Of a DNA stretch of 64,000 bases, positions 23,054 through 34,719 are shown one piece after another. Source of the stretch: Camellia lanceoleosa (taxonomy: Eukaryota > Streptophyta > Magnoliopsida > Ericales > Theaceae); contig CM045758.1 of NCBI GenBank assembly GCA_025200525.1, positions 165,876,261 to 165,940,260 on the forward strand. Direction: 5' to 3'. Every line of letters begins with the position of its first letter. Within the stretch, counting starts at the first letter, position 1. Position numbers and translations under genes: made by a program. The notes under the pieces were generated by a model. That model did no database searches. It saw nothing but the letters and a program-made list of their open reading frames with translations, and had not been told where the DNA came from.

Positions 23054-25149
23054 ATGGCAAAACATTTGAAGGAGCTCCTTTCAGCGGATCAAATCTCTGG
23101 CTTTCGGCGCCATTTTTCCATCCCTGATGACGTCCATCTATCACTTTTAGCAGACAACACCACTGATATGGAGAGGGATGATGAGAGCACAATCGTCTTT
23201 CCTCTCCTGTCAATTGCTGAGGGCAGAGTCCGCTTTCCCCTTCACCCATTTTTTAGGGCCGTTCTTCGATACTGGGGTCTAATCCCTTTTCGCATCATAA
23301 TGGGGATTGTAGAGCTAAACCAGCGTCTTAGGATTAATTTAGGTATACCCGCCGTTCGGCATTGTTATGTTCTAGCCAAATCTACTGGCCGGCTAGGACG
23401 CTACTTTCTTAGAGCCAAGCATACCAATCATCACTTAGTGACTATGCTTGCCAGCTCTGGCAAGTGTGTTGATGACGTGATGGTTGTTGTCCAAGGCAAT
23501 TGGGAATTCGGCGATAGTGAAGATTGCCTAGACCCCATGCCAAGGCGAAAAGGCGAACCAAGTGGCTGATTAGATCACTTTTGTTTCTGTTATTACCATA
23601 TCTATATTCCACCCTATATACATCTAATCGCTTTGTTTTATGCAGGCAGCGACTTGAAGAGAGTGTTGGTTTCAAACGACGATGCTGTACTTGCAGAAAT
23701 TAAAACTGCACTACAGTTCGTCGACCATCCAAACCTTCAAAAACAAGGGAGGGCGGCCCACATTCTCCTGCGGTACGAGCCGATTTACACGACATTTTCG
23801 GCAACAGACAACATTTCAATCTCGAGATGTGACAACCATCTTACAGCCCTTCTCTTCCCCAGCTCCAAAAACTTAAGACAGATTGGTTTAGAAACATCCG
23901 ATTCAGAACACGTAGAAGAACAAGCGGCCGAACCAATCACTAAGGACCCGAAGTAGTTGGCAGCAAAGGTTGACGAAACTCTTAACTCGACCTTTGAGAA
24001 AGCCAGACTCAACTCGTCCGACCCTCCGTCCACATCAGGTCGAGGGGACGTCTCCTCCGAAGATATTTTTACAAACTTGAGAGACATTCCCGGCGCTTAT
24101 TTTGAGGGTATGGCTAGGGAAAGTCTCATGTAATTGGCACGAAAGAAAAACGCAGAACGGATGGCCGCCCGTCAGAGAGCCGAGGCCGTCTGTTTTGGAC
24201 CTGCCCCGACTGAATCTTTCGAACCTATTATTGTAGAAGAAACGGCTCAAATTGATGTGGCTGAGACGGAAAAGGAAGCCGAATGGCCGATTCCAGAAGA
24301 TCAGGGAGAGAAACGTACCGCCAAGAGCGAGGCCTGCTCTAAGGAGAACCCCGTTAATAAACGGCCACGCTTAGAGGAGTCAGATGTGGTTGCTCATTTT
24401 GTTGTTCAACCAAAGATAAAAAATATGTCGATCTCCTCTGAAGCGTCGGCCTTAAAAGATCCAGCTGTGGCGTTGAGCTTGGCTGCCTCGGTCTCATTGC
24501 CGGCTGACAAGGTAACCTTTCGGGCGGAGCCTGATTTGGTAGCAATAGCATTAGCTGCCTAGTCGGCCATTCTGGTATGTGACCTGATCCTAACTCCTTG
24601 TTTTGGTTTGGTTTACAGACGGTGTTTCTTGGTATGTGACAATCCCAACTCCTTGTTTTGTAGACGGTCGGAAGGATAGCCGAAATGGGCCGCCACCAGC
24701 ATGACGCCATTGAAAGAATTGGCCGTTTGAAGTTGGAAGTCGAGGGTGAGAGGAGCAGGGCCTAGTTTGAGGCGGTGAGAGCGACAATGGAAAGTGCACG
24801 ACGGTGAGAAGGAAAAGCGCGACTGGCGACCAAATTTCGGATCGAGGAGAGGGCAAACGCGAGCGAGGAATCGCTCAAGTTAGCCAAGGAGGTGCTTGCC
24901 AAACTGGAGGCCGAATTGGAAGAGTTGAAGGTGGCGAAGGAAGAAGCCGACTCCGAGGCTTCCGGAGCGTTCGAGGCTGGAAAGAGCACTGCTCTTGAAA
25001 ACTATGTAGAAGAAGTTCCCAAATTCTAGAATCGGGGATTCAAACATGGCTGGCTCAAAGCTCTTGTTGCCGCTGGAGTGACATTGTCCATACCGATTCC
25101 ATACGAGCAAGTAGACGTTGAACCGCTTGAGTCTGATCCCGAGGATTGA
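23054..25149 (+). pseudogene. Antisense extra gene of element B with gypsy-type transposon domain
   Basis: Plus-strand gene inside a minus-strand element. ATG at 23054 opens 171 codons containing the domain known as putative gypsy-type transposon (FPLHPFFRAVLRYWGLIPF). A likely intron ends TTATGCAG at 23645, after which SDLKRVLVSNDDAVLAEIK continues to about 23953. A hydrophilic Ala/Glu-rich part follows (24134-24562, with basic NKRPRLEES) and then a coiled-coil region (LAKEVLAKLEAELEELKVAK) ending GFKHGWLKALVAAGV and a stop at 25149. Several in-frame stops after 23950 show decay. Domain order suggests a nuclear structural or DNA-associated protein, but no function is established. Confidence 0.65.
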
Positions 25150-25457
25150 TTTGGGAGTCACTTTAGTTTTGTTAGGTATTTTTAATGTATGTTCTTGTAA
25201 ACATGTTTTGTTTTCTTAGTAGACATCAATTTACCTGGGGTAATCTTCATGTATAAAATGATAACTATCTGTATTCACTTTATGAATAAAAATTTCCCTT
25301 GCCTTGCATTATTTCCTGTATTTAATTGTTGTTATCAATGAAGATTACTGTTTTGTTTTTGCTATTTTGGGTAAAACTACTGCTGCCTGTTGCGTGGTAG
25401 ATAAGCGTACGAGTATACTTACCGATTAGATATCTAAGGGTTAATAAATGTGATCTT

Positions 25458-25705
25458 GCCGAATATTATTAGTTCATGGAGTGGCTGCGGCATAAATCGA
25501 TCGGCATCGGGCTTAGGTATTTGACCGATCAGATTAATAAATCTGCCCTTGTCCTAGCTAATGTATGAACTCGAAAGCCGAATATTATTAGTTCATGGAG
25601 TGGCTGTGACATAAATTGATCGGCATTGGGCTTAGGTATTTGGTCGATCAGATTAATAAATCTGCCCTTACCCCAGCCAATGTATGAACTCGAAAGCCGA
25701 ATATC
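25458..25705. repeat. 119-bp tandem repeat
   Basis: GCCGAATATTATTAGTTCAT at 25458 repeats at 25577 and starts a third time at 25696, period 119 bp, with few substitutions. It separates the two extra-ORF modules of element B. Confidence 0.9.
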
Positions 25706-26085
25706 AAAACGAATCAACAATGCCGAATATCGATGGTTGCAGGAGTGCGCGCATTGATGCGGTCGCCTCGGGAGTGGGGTGCACTTCTAAGTGATTAAAA
25801 AAGGGGTACAACATGAGAGGGTGAGAGATTCCATCTGAGTTTCATAAAGCGACTCGATTCTGCTTGTCCTTCGTGGCCGGAAAAGTGTGAATGTCAACTA
25901 GACTTTTCTTTAATAGTAAGGGAGAGGGCAGGACGCTGGCGGAGCTAAACTCATCAATGAATCGAGGTGGCGAGCCTCCCCGTACGGGAGGTAGGGCATC
26001 TGCAGAACACGAGAGGCGCCACTCTCCGCATCGACGAAACAGGTCACTAAGGAAGGAGAAGTGCCAGTAGGAGAGCTCTCCTCGT

Positions 26086-26805
26086 TTGCGGAGTGAGGCG
26101 AGTGGACCACCACGCCCATTAAGCTTTTCTATTTTCATTGGGAACAGACCGATGATAAAGGCAGATTCCATCATCTGGGACCCGAACGTGGCGGTCGAGT
26201 TTGCACGGCAGATTTTTCCGCCAGAAGTCCAGCAGTCGATGGTTGGTTGACCTGACTTCGAGGTGTTTCGAAAGGGCGTTCATGAGACGGTGAAAGGGCT
26301 GTACACCGCCTATGAAATTGGCATGCGCCTTCGTGCTGTGTGACGAGAAATAGAGAGGAAGGATGAACGCATTCGAAACTTGGAAGCTCACGCGGAAGCG
26401 GCTGAGCGCGAGCTAAGAAAGGTCAAGGCCGCTCAGACACAACCAGCCGGACAAGCTAACCTAGTTGTGGAAGAAATTGTGACCCAGCGGCTTATCAGTA
26501 GTGCAATTACCGATCGTGATATGACCAGCATGTTTGCGATAGAGTCCACGAAGGAGAGGGCTTATGAAAAAGGCTTCCATGAAGGCCGGAAAGTAGGGAT
26601 AGAGAAGACCAGGGAAAAGCTCGCTGAGGAAGTTTGCCAATGTGAAAATCATGGATTTAAGCACGATTGGATCAAGGCATTTCAAGCCGCAGAGGCTCTT
26701 CGAGCAGCGGGCATTGATTCGGCATTGCCGCTATACCAACGTGAACATTTCCCCTTTTCCGCCTTCGAAGTCGAGAAGAGTGACGACGAGGGAGACACCA
26801 GATAA
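26086..26805 (+). pseudogene. Second antisense ORF module of element B
   Basis: A coding-like stretch with two in-frame stops (about 26250 and 26341), then open from 26380 to 26805. It contains WDPNVAVEFARQIFPPEVQQ, a long charged helix (LEAHAEAAERELRKVKAAQ) and ENHGFKHDWIKAFQAAEALR near the end. The last motif matches GFKHGWLKALVAAGV in the preceding module, so the two share a C-terminal architecture and may be diverged duplicates. No enzyme motif is seen. Confidence 0.55.
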
Positions 26806-27105
26806 AAATAGACATTGTAATGCTCAAACGCAGATTGCGTGCAAAATTATTTAATTATTGGCTAATTGAATAAAATGTTTTATTTTAAATGTTTGTGTTT
26901 CATTTTAAATTTTTACATGCTTAATTAGGCATCTCATTTCGAATGTTTGCATGTTTTGATTTGTTTAAGCAGTTGGGCCGGCCCAAGTTAACAAAGCATT
27001 TCATTTTGAATGTTTATATGCTTTCATGTGTAAACGGTTTTTGCCAGCTCAACTTAACGGAGCATTCCATTTTGAATATTTGTATGCTTTAACCTTCGTC
27101 GTGAA

Positions 27106-27385
27106 GGGCACTCCGAATTCGGAGTCTTATTCGGCCCATAACTGTCATTCATGAAGGACGCTCCAAATCAGGAGGCTTAATTGGCCCAAAGGCGGCATAT
27201 GCCGATGGGGCTCCAAATTTGGAGATTGGCCAATCGTGATATCCACGAAGGGCGCTCCGAATCCGGAGGCTTTTTCGGCCCAAAGGCGTCATGTGCTGAT
27301 GGGGCTCTGAATCCGGAGACTTTATTTGGCCAATCGTGATATCCACGAAGGGCGCTCCGAATTCGGAGGCTTTTATCGAAACACT
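27106..27385. repeat. About 100-bp repeat with CTCCGAAT palindromes, three copies
   Basis: ATCCACGAAGGGCGCTCCGA occurs at 27241 and 27341, with a diverged copy near 27147. Each unit contains palindromic CTCCGAATTCGGAG or variants and TTCGGCCCAAAGGCG. It lies about 100 bp 3' of the integrase stop on the minus strand. Confidence 0.8.
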
Positions 27386-27491
27386 TTTGAACTAAATTTC
27401 GCAGTGAGTAAACAGGAATCTTTGCATTACAAAAATGGAATGTGTACATGGTGAACCATTCGAAACTAGTATCATTCCCCAAAGGTCGGGT

Positions 27492-28570
27492 TCAATGATA
27501 GAATTTATACAAGTGCGTTGAATTCCAAGGCCGTGGCAGACTCCTTCCAGACATGTCTTTGAGCCGATATGCCCCTACTTCTGCGATCAAATCGACCTGG
27601 TAGGGGCCGTCCCAGTTAGGACCCAATTTTTCATCAGCCGATTTTCTGGCAACTGGAAGTACTTTCTTCAGAACCAACTCTCCTGGTGTGTAGCGGGGCA
27701 GCTGAACACGTTGATTGTATGACTTAGCAAGCTGTTGCTGGTATCGTGCCATAGACGTAAGGGCACGGTCTCTTCGTTCTTCGATCAAAATCAAATCCAA
27801 AGTCAGCATCATGTCGTTTCGTCCTATATCAAAAACTTGCGATTTTAGGGTTGGGTGGTCGATCTCCAAGGGTATGATCGCCTGCGTTCCAAAGTATAAA
27901 GCAAACGGCGTTTCCTCAATGGATCGCCTCGGTGTAGTTCGATGAGCCCACAATAGGCTCGGCAATTCTTTGACCTATTTGCCTTTAGCTTTCTCCAGCC
28001 TCTTCTTGATGTCGTCTAAGATACATTTGTTAGAGGCTTCGGCTTGACCATTGCTTTGTGGGTAAGCCAACATAGAAAAGTAAAGCCGAATACCATACTT
28101 GCTGCACAGCTCTCAGTAGACGCCACAATCAAACTGGGTGCCGTTGTTTGAGATAAGTGCTCTTGGAATGCCGAATCATGTTATGGTATTTCTCCATACA
28201 AAGCGCTTAACATCAGCATCTCAAATGTGCGTTAATGTCTCCGTTTCGACCCATTTTGTGAAGTAATTTGTCGTGACAATCAAGTATCGCTTGTTCTCTG
28301 GGGCCCTCAACAATGGTTCGACGATATCAAGTCCCCACGGGGCGAACGACCAGGGACTGGTGATAGAGCTTAACTCTTTAGCAGGCAAATGGGTTAAAGG
28401 GGAGAACTTCTGGCACAGTTCACATTTTTTCGCATAACATTTGGCATCAGTTCTCATTGTCAGCCAATAATACCCCTATATTATAGCTCTATGGGCCAAA
28501 GAGCACCCGCCAGAATGTACACCACAACTGCCTTCATGTATTTCAGTCAGAACCTCTTCGACTTTCTCCA
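27492..28570 (-). pseudogene. Integrase of element B, catalytic residues lost
   Basis: The C-terminal part is open at 27492-27965 (LLWAHRTTPRRSIEETPFAL, then LGPNWDGPYQVDLIAEVGAY). Upstream are the HHCC finger (HEGSCGVHSGG, CELCQKF) and the core. The first catalytic Asp is Asn (TTNYFTKW where relatives have TDYFTKW) and the second, in NNGTQFD, is also Asn where DNGTQF is expected; both fit GAC-to-AAC changes. Stop codons at about 28000-28130 split the frame. This integrase would be inactive. Confidence 0.88.
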
Positions 28571-28830
28571 GATGTACGCATTCCAGGTATGGACCAGAAA
28601 GGGATTTTTTATAAAGCTTTCCTTGTAGATCCAAGTAGTATCGCAGGGCTTTGTTTCGCAGCTTGTGCGCTTTTTTCTTGTTCGTTGGGAGCTGTTCGGA
28701 AGACAGGAATGCAGTAATGAGGTCCATCCAACTCAGTCCTGACTCTATGACATTGACCTGGACTTCCTTCGAAAGGCCAATGCTCGGCTCCGGGATGAAA
28801 CCTACTTCGATGGTCCGTTTAATCTCTAAG

Positions 28831-30642
28831 TTAATGGCGGAGGCTAGGCAAGCCAGGGGCGTCTGTATGTGTGTTCTGATCACGTGTTATTTGATTCAAT
28901 TTATGATGGGCAACTTTTGCCAGCAAGGAGCTAGCCGATTTCATATAAGCCGCCATACGGTCATTGTTGGCCGCGTACTCCCCCTTTAGCTGATTGATCA
29001 CCAGTTTTGAATCACAAAATACAAGCAAACGCCGAGAACCCAGAAGATGTGCATTCCGCAAACCGGCCAGAAGGGCTTCGTATTCGGCCTCGTTATGTGA
29101 TGCTTCGAAGCCGAGTTTGACGGCCTGCTCAATTATTGCGCCGTTGGGAGCCATGATTACTACTCCGGCTCCGCTACCCCGTTGATTGGATGATCCATCA
29201 TAGTATAACTGCCAAATGTCCCCAACATAAATTCTCCAATTTGGCTTAGGTTGAATTTCATCAGTCTTGAAGTCGGCAAGACCCCCAGTGAATTCAGCCA
29301 CAAAGTCAGCAAGCACTTGTCCCTTGATGGAGGTTCTAGGTAGAAACTGAATATCGTACAGGCCGAGTTCAAGAGCCCACTTTGAAACGCGCCCTGATGC
29401 TTCTACACTACGGAGTACCGACTGGAGGGGGTGGTCCATTAGCATCCCGATGGTATGCCCCTGAAAGTAATGCATCAGCTTTCTTGTTGCCGTGACGAGG
29501 GCCAAAATGAGTTTTGCCAACGGAAGGTAGCATGTTTCGGCGTCAACCATTGCCTTGCTCACGTAATACACTGGCTGCTGTTCCTCCAGTTTTTTCTTAA
29601 TCAGTACGATGCTGACAGCACGGTCGGAAACTGCCAGATACAAAATGAGCGGGTCACCTGCCGAAGGTGTTGTTAAGAGTGGAATTGATCGGAGGTAGGT
29701 CTTGAGGCCGTTGAAAGCGGCTTCGCACTCGACGGACCATTCAAAAGCCTTGCCCTACCATAGTGTATGAAAGAATTGTCGGCAGCGGTCAGTGGAACGA
29801 CTGATGAACTTGTTGAGTGCGGCGGCTATCCCCATTAATTTCTGAACCTCCTTGACCGATTGAGGGGAGCTGAGTTATAGGATTGCTGTGATTTGCCTTG
29901 GGTTGGCTTCGATTCCTCGGTGGTTGACAATGTAACCCAAGAATTTGCCAGAGCCGATCCCAAACGCATATTTGGAAGCATTCAGTTTCATTCTATATTT
30001 GCGTAGAATGCCGAATGTCTCTTCCAGATCGGCTATATGATTCTGCTCTTCCTTGGACTTGACCACCATATCGTCAATGTACATTTCCATAGTGCGGCTG
30101 AGTTACTCATTGAACATGGCGGTGACTAGTCTCTCGTAAGTTGCCCTTGTATTCTTCAGTCCAAAAGGCATTATCTTATAGCAATAGGTTCCTCTTGGGG
30201 TGAGGAATGCAGTTTTGTCTTGGTCCTCCAGATGCATGGCAATTTAATGGTAGCCTTTGTAGGCATCGAGGAAGCTCATACACTGATGACGTGCCGTAGC
30301 ATCTACAAGTTGGTCTATCCTGGGGAGAGGAAAACAATCTTTGGGGCATGCTTTGTTTAGGTCCGTGAAATCAACACAGACTCGCCAAGTCCCATTTTTC
30401 TTCTTCACAACCATAGTATTCGAGAGCCATGTAGGGTAGGTCACTTCTCTAATTGCCTCGACGTCAAGCAACCGGTCAACCTCTTCAACAACGGCGGCAA
30501 TGTGCTCTACAGCTGACCATCGGCTTTTCTGAATAATCGGCTTGCATTTAGGGTCAACATTTAAACGGTGCTGCGAAACAGACGGATCTACACCTGGCAT
30601 CTCATATGGAGTCCACGCAAATACATCAAGGTTGCCGAGCAA
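28831..30642 (-). pseudogene. pol: Reverse transcriptase and RNase H of element B
   Basis: RT fingers at 30642-30244 (KKKNGTWRVCVDFTDLNKAC, DCFPLPRIDQLVDAT), YIDD box in MYIDDMVVKSKEE near 30080, and GKFLGYIVNHRGIEANP to about 29880. The connection and RNase H run 29643-28831: YYDGSSNQRGSGAGVV, HNEAEYEALLAGLRNA and FCDSKLVINQLKGEY. Stops near 30243, 29875 and 29650-29760 break it into pieces. Confidence 0.9.
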
Positions 30643-30654
30643 GAAAGAAATGAA

Positions 30655-32257
30655 CTATTGTCTATCGGCTTGATTCAGGGAGGCGCCAACCATGAAGAAC
30701 CTATCTGGGTTTCTGTCAATTTCAACTCGATCTAGGGCTTCTTTGGCCTTTTCACTTGGGAGCCGCCCAACATCGTTGAGGCTCTCTCGATCCGACACCT
30801 CAATAGAATTCACTTGCAACTCTTTTGGCGTCTTTCCAGCAAGGAGATAACATGCTTGTGCCGATTTCTGGGAGCCACGGATCTGCTCAATGCCACGTTC
30901 TGTCGGGAAGCGTAGCAGCTGATGATAGGTGCTTGGCATAACCTGTATAGTATGCAACCAAGTTCGCCCCATGATGAGATTATACGGTGACGACAGCTTG
31001 ACGACCAAGAATTCCACTTCCACTATTTAGGAGCCCGCTCGAACGGGTAGTGTGATTTTCCCCAATAGGTATTCTGGATTGGCGTTGAAGCCGAATAGTG
31101 GATAAAGTACCGGAGAAAGATCTGATTCGGAGAAGCCGAGTTTGGTGAATTTCTTGTAATACATAACTTTTGATGTGCTCCCCAAATCAATGAGTACGCG
31201 CTCAACGGTGAATCGGTTTACGCGTAACTCGATTACCAAGGGATTGATGTGGGGAAGTGTCACTCCGACCAAATTTGAATCATCAAAAGCAATGCTCGCA
31301 ACTTCATAGGGCCGCTTAGCTGGAGTGAGTTGATTTTGAGAGTCAGGATTCGACTGAATCGTATGCATCGTGGATGACATTGGCAGGCTGTATATCATGT
31401 AGATCACGCCAAGTGGAGGTGAATCATGTCGTAAGGCAATTGCTTTGGTTGAGTTGCCTTTGCGGACATATTGTTGTAGCCGACCATCTTGTACCAATTC
31501 CTCCAAGTGATCCTTCAATGCGTAACAACTCTCAGTATCATGGTCGTGATCCTTATGATACTTGCACCGCCTATCCCGTCTTCATGTTTCGAGTGGTCCC
31601 ACCATTTTGGACGGCCATTTAAAGAACAGAAGGTGTTAGACTTTGGACATAACAACGCTAATCGGCTTTGACAGCTCCGTGTATTTCTTATCTGAGCGCC
31701 TTGTGCGCCTACCATCGAGTTGCAGTTGTTCATTTGCTTGGTGAGGGCACTGGTCACTTGATCGGCGAGAGTCCCACCTCTTGTCTTGTTTAGCTCGATG
31801 CCGTGGTTCAGGGCTCTGTGGTGGTATAGAATTTAACGGCTAAGCAATTTCAGAAGGGGCTGTCTTGTTGGCCACGTTTCCGGCTTTAACTCGCAAGGCA
31901 TTATCTTCCACTTTGCAGTATTTCTCAACTTTCTTCATCAATGACCAGACTGTTTTGGGGGGTCTTCTAGTCAAGGAGCTGCGGAGAGCACTGTCAGGAT
32001 GCAAACCTATTTTAAAGGCGATGACGGCCATGAAGTCATTATAAGCCTCATCAACAAGATTGAAGCATTCCCAATAGCGCCGAATACACTCTTAGTGTTT
32101 TTCCTGGCTGGATCTGCATTGCCCAGAGAAAGTCAGCTTGTTTCGGTTGGACCTCGTTGGTGATGAATCTTGCCCTGAAGGATTTTTGTAATTGATGGAA
32201 ACTCTTAATCGACGTCAGCTCCAACTTATAATACCATCTGACTGCCAACGGTCCCAA
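30655..32257 (-). pseudogene. Protease and gag remnant of element B
   Basis: Protease-like segment with VERVLIDLGSTSKVMYY near 31150-31215 and PYNLIMGRTWLHTIQVMPST near 30950. Upstream is the knuckle CKYHKDHDHDTESC (C-x2-H-x4-H-x4-C) near 31530-31575, and the capsid segment GPLAVRWYYKLELTSIKSF at 32257-32200 where homology starts. Frame changes occur near 31020, 31515 and 31840-32050. The N-terminal part of gag is truncated. Confidence 0.85.
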
Positions 32258-32333
32258 ACTACTCGGAAATATGAAAATACTGATAATGTTTTCAATTTTA
32301 AAACTGAAAAAAAAAAACTGATAATATTCTTAG

Positions 32334-32478
32334 GCCCCGTTTGGTAGAGCTGTGGAAAAGTGATTATAGATTATAACTTAACAGATTATGACTTATAGCT
32401 GTAAACATAAGCTATTAACCTGTTTGGTGCAGCTGTGAGATTATGGATTTAAGCAGCAGAATAGTGTTTGGTTAATAA
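32334..32478. mobile_element. Left part of a GGCCCCGTTTGGTAG-type MITE
   Basis: Starts GGCCCCGTTTGGTAGAGCTG, the same terminus as the element at 33753. It is interrupted at 32479 by a Harbinger-like MITE, after which related AT-rich sequence resumes (32917 on). The right end could not be fixed, although CTGTACCAAAC near 34000 is a candidate. Confidence 0.5.
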
Positions 32479-32913
32479 GAGCATCTCCAATGGTTCACTT
32501 TTTTTTATCAAATCTGAGTAAAAAAAAGGACCATTTTCTCAATTTGATATGAGCTGCTCCAATGGTTGTCATCAAATGCAAGGGACATCCGATGGGTCGA
32601 CCGGTAAGGCTAAAAAATATTTTTTTTTAACTTTTCGAACTTGTTTGAACCTACCTATTTGAACTGTTTGAACCTTTTTCCGGTCGACCAGTGGATCAAC
32701 CGGCCGGATGTCCGACAGGTTGACCGATGGACCCACTTGCAACGTTACAGCACAGTGAATTGGTGAAGGCTCACGTAGATTCTCAATTTTGGTGAAAAAT
32801 TTGATCCGTTCTCAGTTTGATGTCAGTTTGGTGAAACCATTGGAGCAGAAAAAGTGACTTTTTTCATCAAATTCAAAATTGGTACTGAATCTAATGCAAC
32901 GTTAGAGATGGTC
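32479..32913. mobile_element. PIF/Harbinger-like MITE with TAA target duplication
   Basis: 435 bp, left end GAGCATCTCCAATGG, right end in inverse orientation GAGATGGTC, flanked by TAA at 32476-32478 and 32914-32916. Internal inverted copies AATGGTT and AACCATTGGAG support a fold-back. The TAA duplication and GAGCATCTCC end are typical of Tourist/Harbinger MITEs. It is inserted in another MITE. Confidence 0.75.
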
Positions 32914-33029
32914 TAAGCTATAAAATAGCTTTTTACTATATAATTATCCTTTCTACCCTTATATGATATAAAAATGATTATTTTGTCATTTTTTTCAGTT
33001 TTAATTTAAAAAAAATTATTTCATTAATA

Positions 33030-33605
33030 AAAGTAAATATAATTAGTATTAATTAGTATCAATTAATATAAAAATTGATACATTTGATAAAAATGTAATG
33101 GAAGTATTATTGTTACAATTTTTTTCCATTATAAATTAATTAGTATCAATTAATTGCTTAATTAGTATCAATTAATACTAAAATTATTAATTAGTATAAA
33201 TTAATATTAATAATTAATTTTTATTAGTAACAATTAATATTAATAATCAACAATTGTTATTAATTAGCATCAATTAATAATTAATTCATTACAAAAGTAT
33301 GCAATATTAATTTATTAATAATTAATACTAATTAATATTGATTTTTTTAATTAATATTGATTTTTTTTTCTTCAGAAATATACAATTTTTTATTTTTTAA
33401 TTAATATAAAAATATAAAATATGAATTTATTAATAATTAATACCAATTAATATTTATTTTTTTTTCTTTTTCTTCAAAGATATACAATTTTTTATTTTTT
33501 AATTAATATAAAAATATACAATATGAATTTATTAATAATTAATACCAATTAATATTTATTTTTTAATTAATATTGATTTTTTTTTCTTTTTTAATTAATA
33601 TTAAT
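33030..33605. repeat. ATTAAT-rich repeat block
   Basis: Low-complexity DNA built from AATTAGTATCAATTAAT and, from 33303, about two and a half copies of a roughly 110-bp unit containing TATACAATTTTTTATTTTTT and AATTTATTAATAATTAATAC. Confidence 0.7.
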
Positions 33606-33752
33606 ATTTGGGTATTGACGAGAGCATTTAAGTAATTTTAACCCCCACACCAACTACGTGCTTAAGTCGAAAATTTAGGCACCCCCTAACTAGCTTTTGA
33701 GATAAGCTGAGAAATAACTTGATTTAAGCTATAAGTTGGTTAATTTAAGCTG

Positions 33753-33999
33753 GCCCCGTTTGGTAGAGCTGTGGGAAAGTGAAACTTATAGCCTAACAGC
33801 TTATAGCTTATAGCTGTGAACATAAGCTGATTTTTTACTTATAAATTAAGTTTCTACTCCCCCACTCAAAGAATAAGTTGATTTTTGACTTATAAAAAGC
33901 TATAAGCTGTATTGTTAAGCTGAACTAAACACATCAAAATAACTTAAATTAAGCTAAAAACTGAAATAAGTTGGAAATAAGCCCTACCAAATAGGGCCG
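33753..33999. mobile_element. GGCCCCG-type MITE
   Basis: About 247 bp bounded by GGCCCCGTTTGGTAGAGCTG and the inverse CTACCAAATAGGGCC. The interior is full of AGCTTATAGCT-like short palindromes. The terminal motif resembles hAT-derived plant MITEs, but I could not establish the target duplication. Confidence 0.6.
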
Positions 34000-34084
34000 C
34001 TGTACCAAACATAATATTTTAATTTAAATTAAGCTAAAAGCTGAATTAAGCAGTTTATAAGCCCTACTAAAGTTGCTAAAAAAG

Positions 34085-34306
34085 CTTGGCAACTAGCTTT
34101 TTTAGGCAAAAAGTCAAAAAGTTGCTAAAAAAATCAAAAAGCCAACAACACATACCAAAAAGTCAACGATTCAATTTTCTCTCTACTTTTTGCACATCTT
34201 TTCGTAAAAAGCCAAAAAGTCATTCCAAACATACTAGTTTTTTTTATATCACATTTTAGCTAAAAAGTTAAAAAGTTACTAAAAAAACATGTTCCCAAAC
34301 GAGGTC
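34085..34306. mobile_element. Short AT-rich MITE, second family member
   Basis: Shares CTCTACTTTTTGCACATCTT and CACATTTTAGCTAAAAA with 17274-17490. The right end reads ACATGTTCCCAAACGAGG, the inverse of the family terminus; the left end is unclear. Confidence 0.5.
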
Positions 34307-34719
34307 TAAACACGCCTTTAGTTTTATTCAATAAAAGCTATCACCATGGCCTATTTTGGCAACTAAGAAAAAATTTATTTTATTGACGTATTTGAATTAT
34401 AGGTTTGTTTTGAGAATTAAATTAAAAATAAATTTTTTAATTTTTTTAAAAAAATGCATAAAAAAATAAAGAGATGATGTAATTCAAAACAAGTTAAAAA
34501 CAAAAAAGTGACATTTATAAGTTTCCAAAACAGTCTATATTATTATTTTTATTTTTTTCACATTTTTAAAAAAAAATTGAAAATTACCAAAATAGCCATG
34601 CATTTGTAGTCACACTAAAGATGGCAACAATGACCAACTTGAATTGAATTCGTAGGCATGAAGAAGATGGCAAGAACGACCAACTTGAATTGAATTCTTT
34701 GGCTTGAATGATTAGACCC

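Larger units (their letters stand above)
22265..32283 (-). mobile_element. Truncated LTR retrotransposon B (Ty3/gypsy, Tat-like)
   Basis: Reads gag-protease-RT-RNase H-integrase from right to left, then an extra region with plus-strand ORFs, then a 412-bp LTR at the left end. The 5' LTR and start of gag are missing; homology stops near 32283. It interrupts an intron of the YSL pseudogene on its left. Overall sequence, the Gag knuckle and the extra ORFs resemble element C and place it in a Tat-like group (inference). Target duplication cannot be tested because the other end is gone. Confidence 0.88.

Noticed and set aside
25739..25860. Possible CRISPR-like or phage-like signal from the repeats in element B
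   Set aside because: The 119-bp units are contiguous, without unique spacers, and the context is a plant retrotransposon.
25842..26391. Minus-strand frames of 70-110 codons in element B
   Set aside because: They are opposite the plus-strand antisense module, whose composition is more protein-like and which shares a motif with the neighbouring module.
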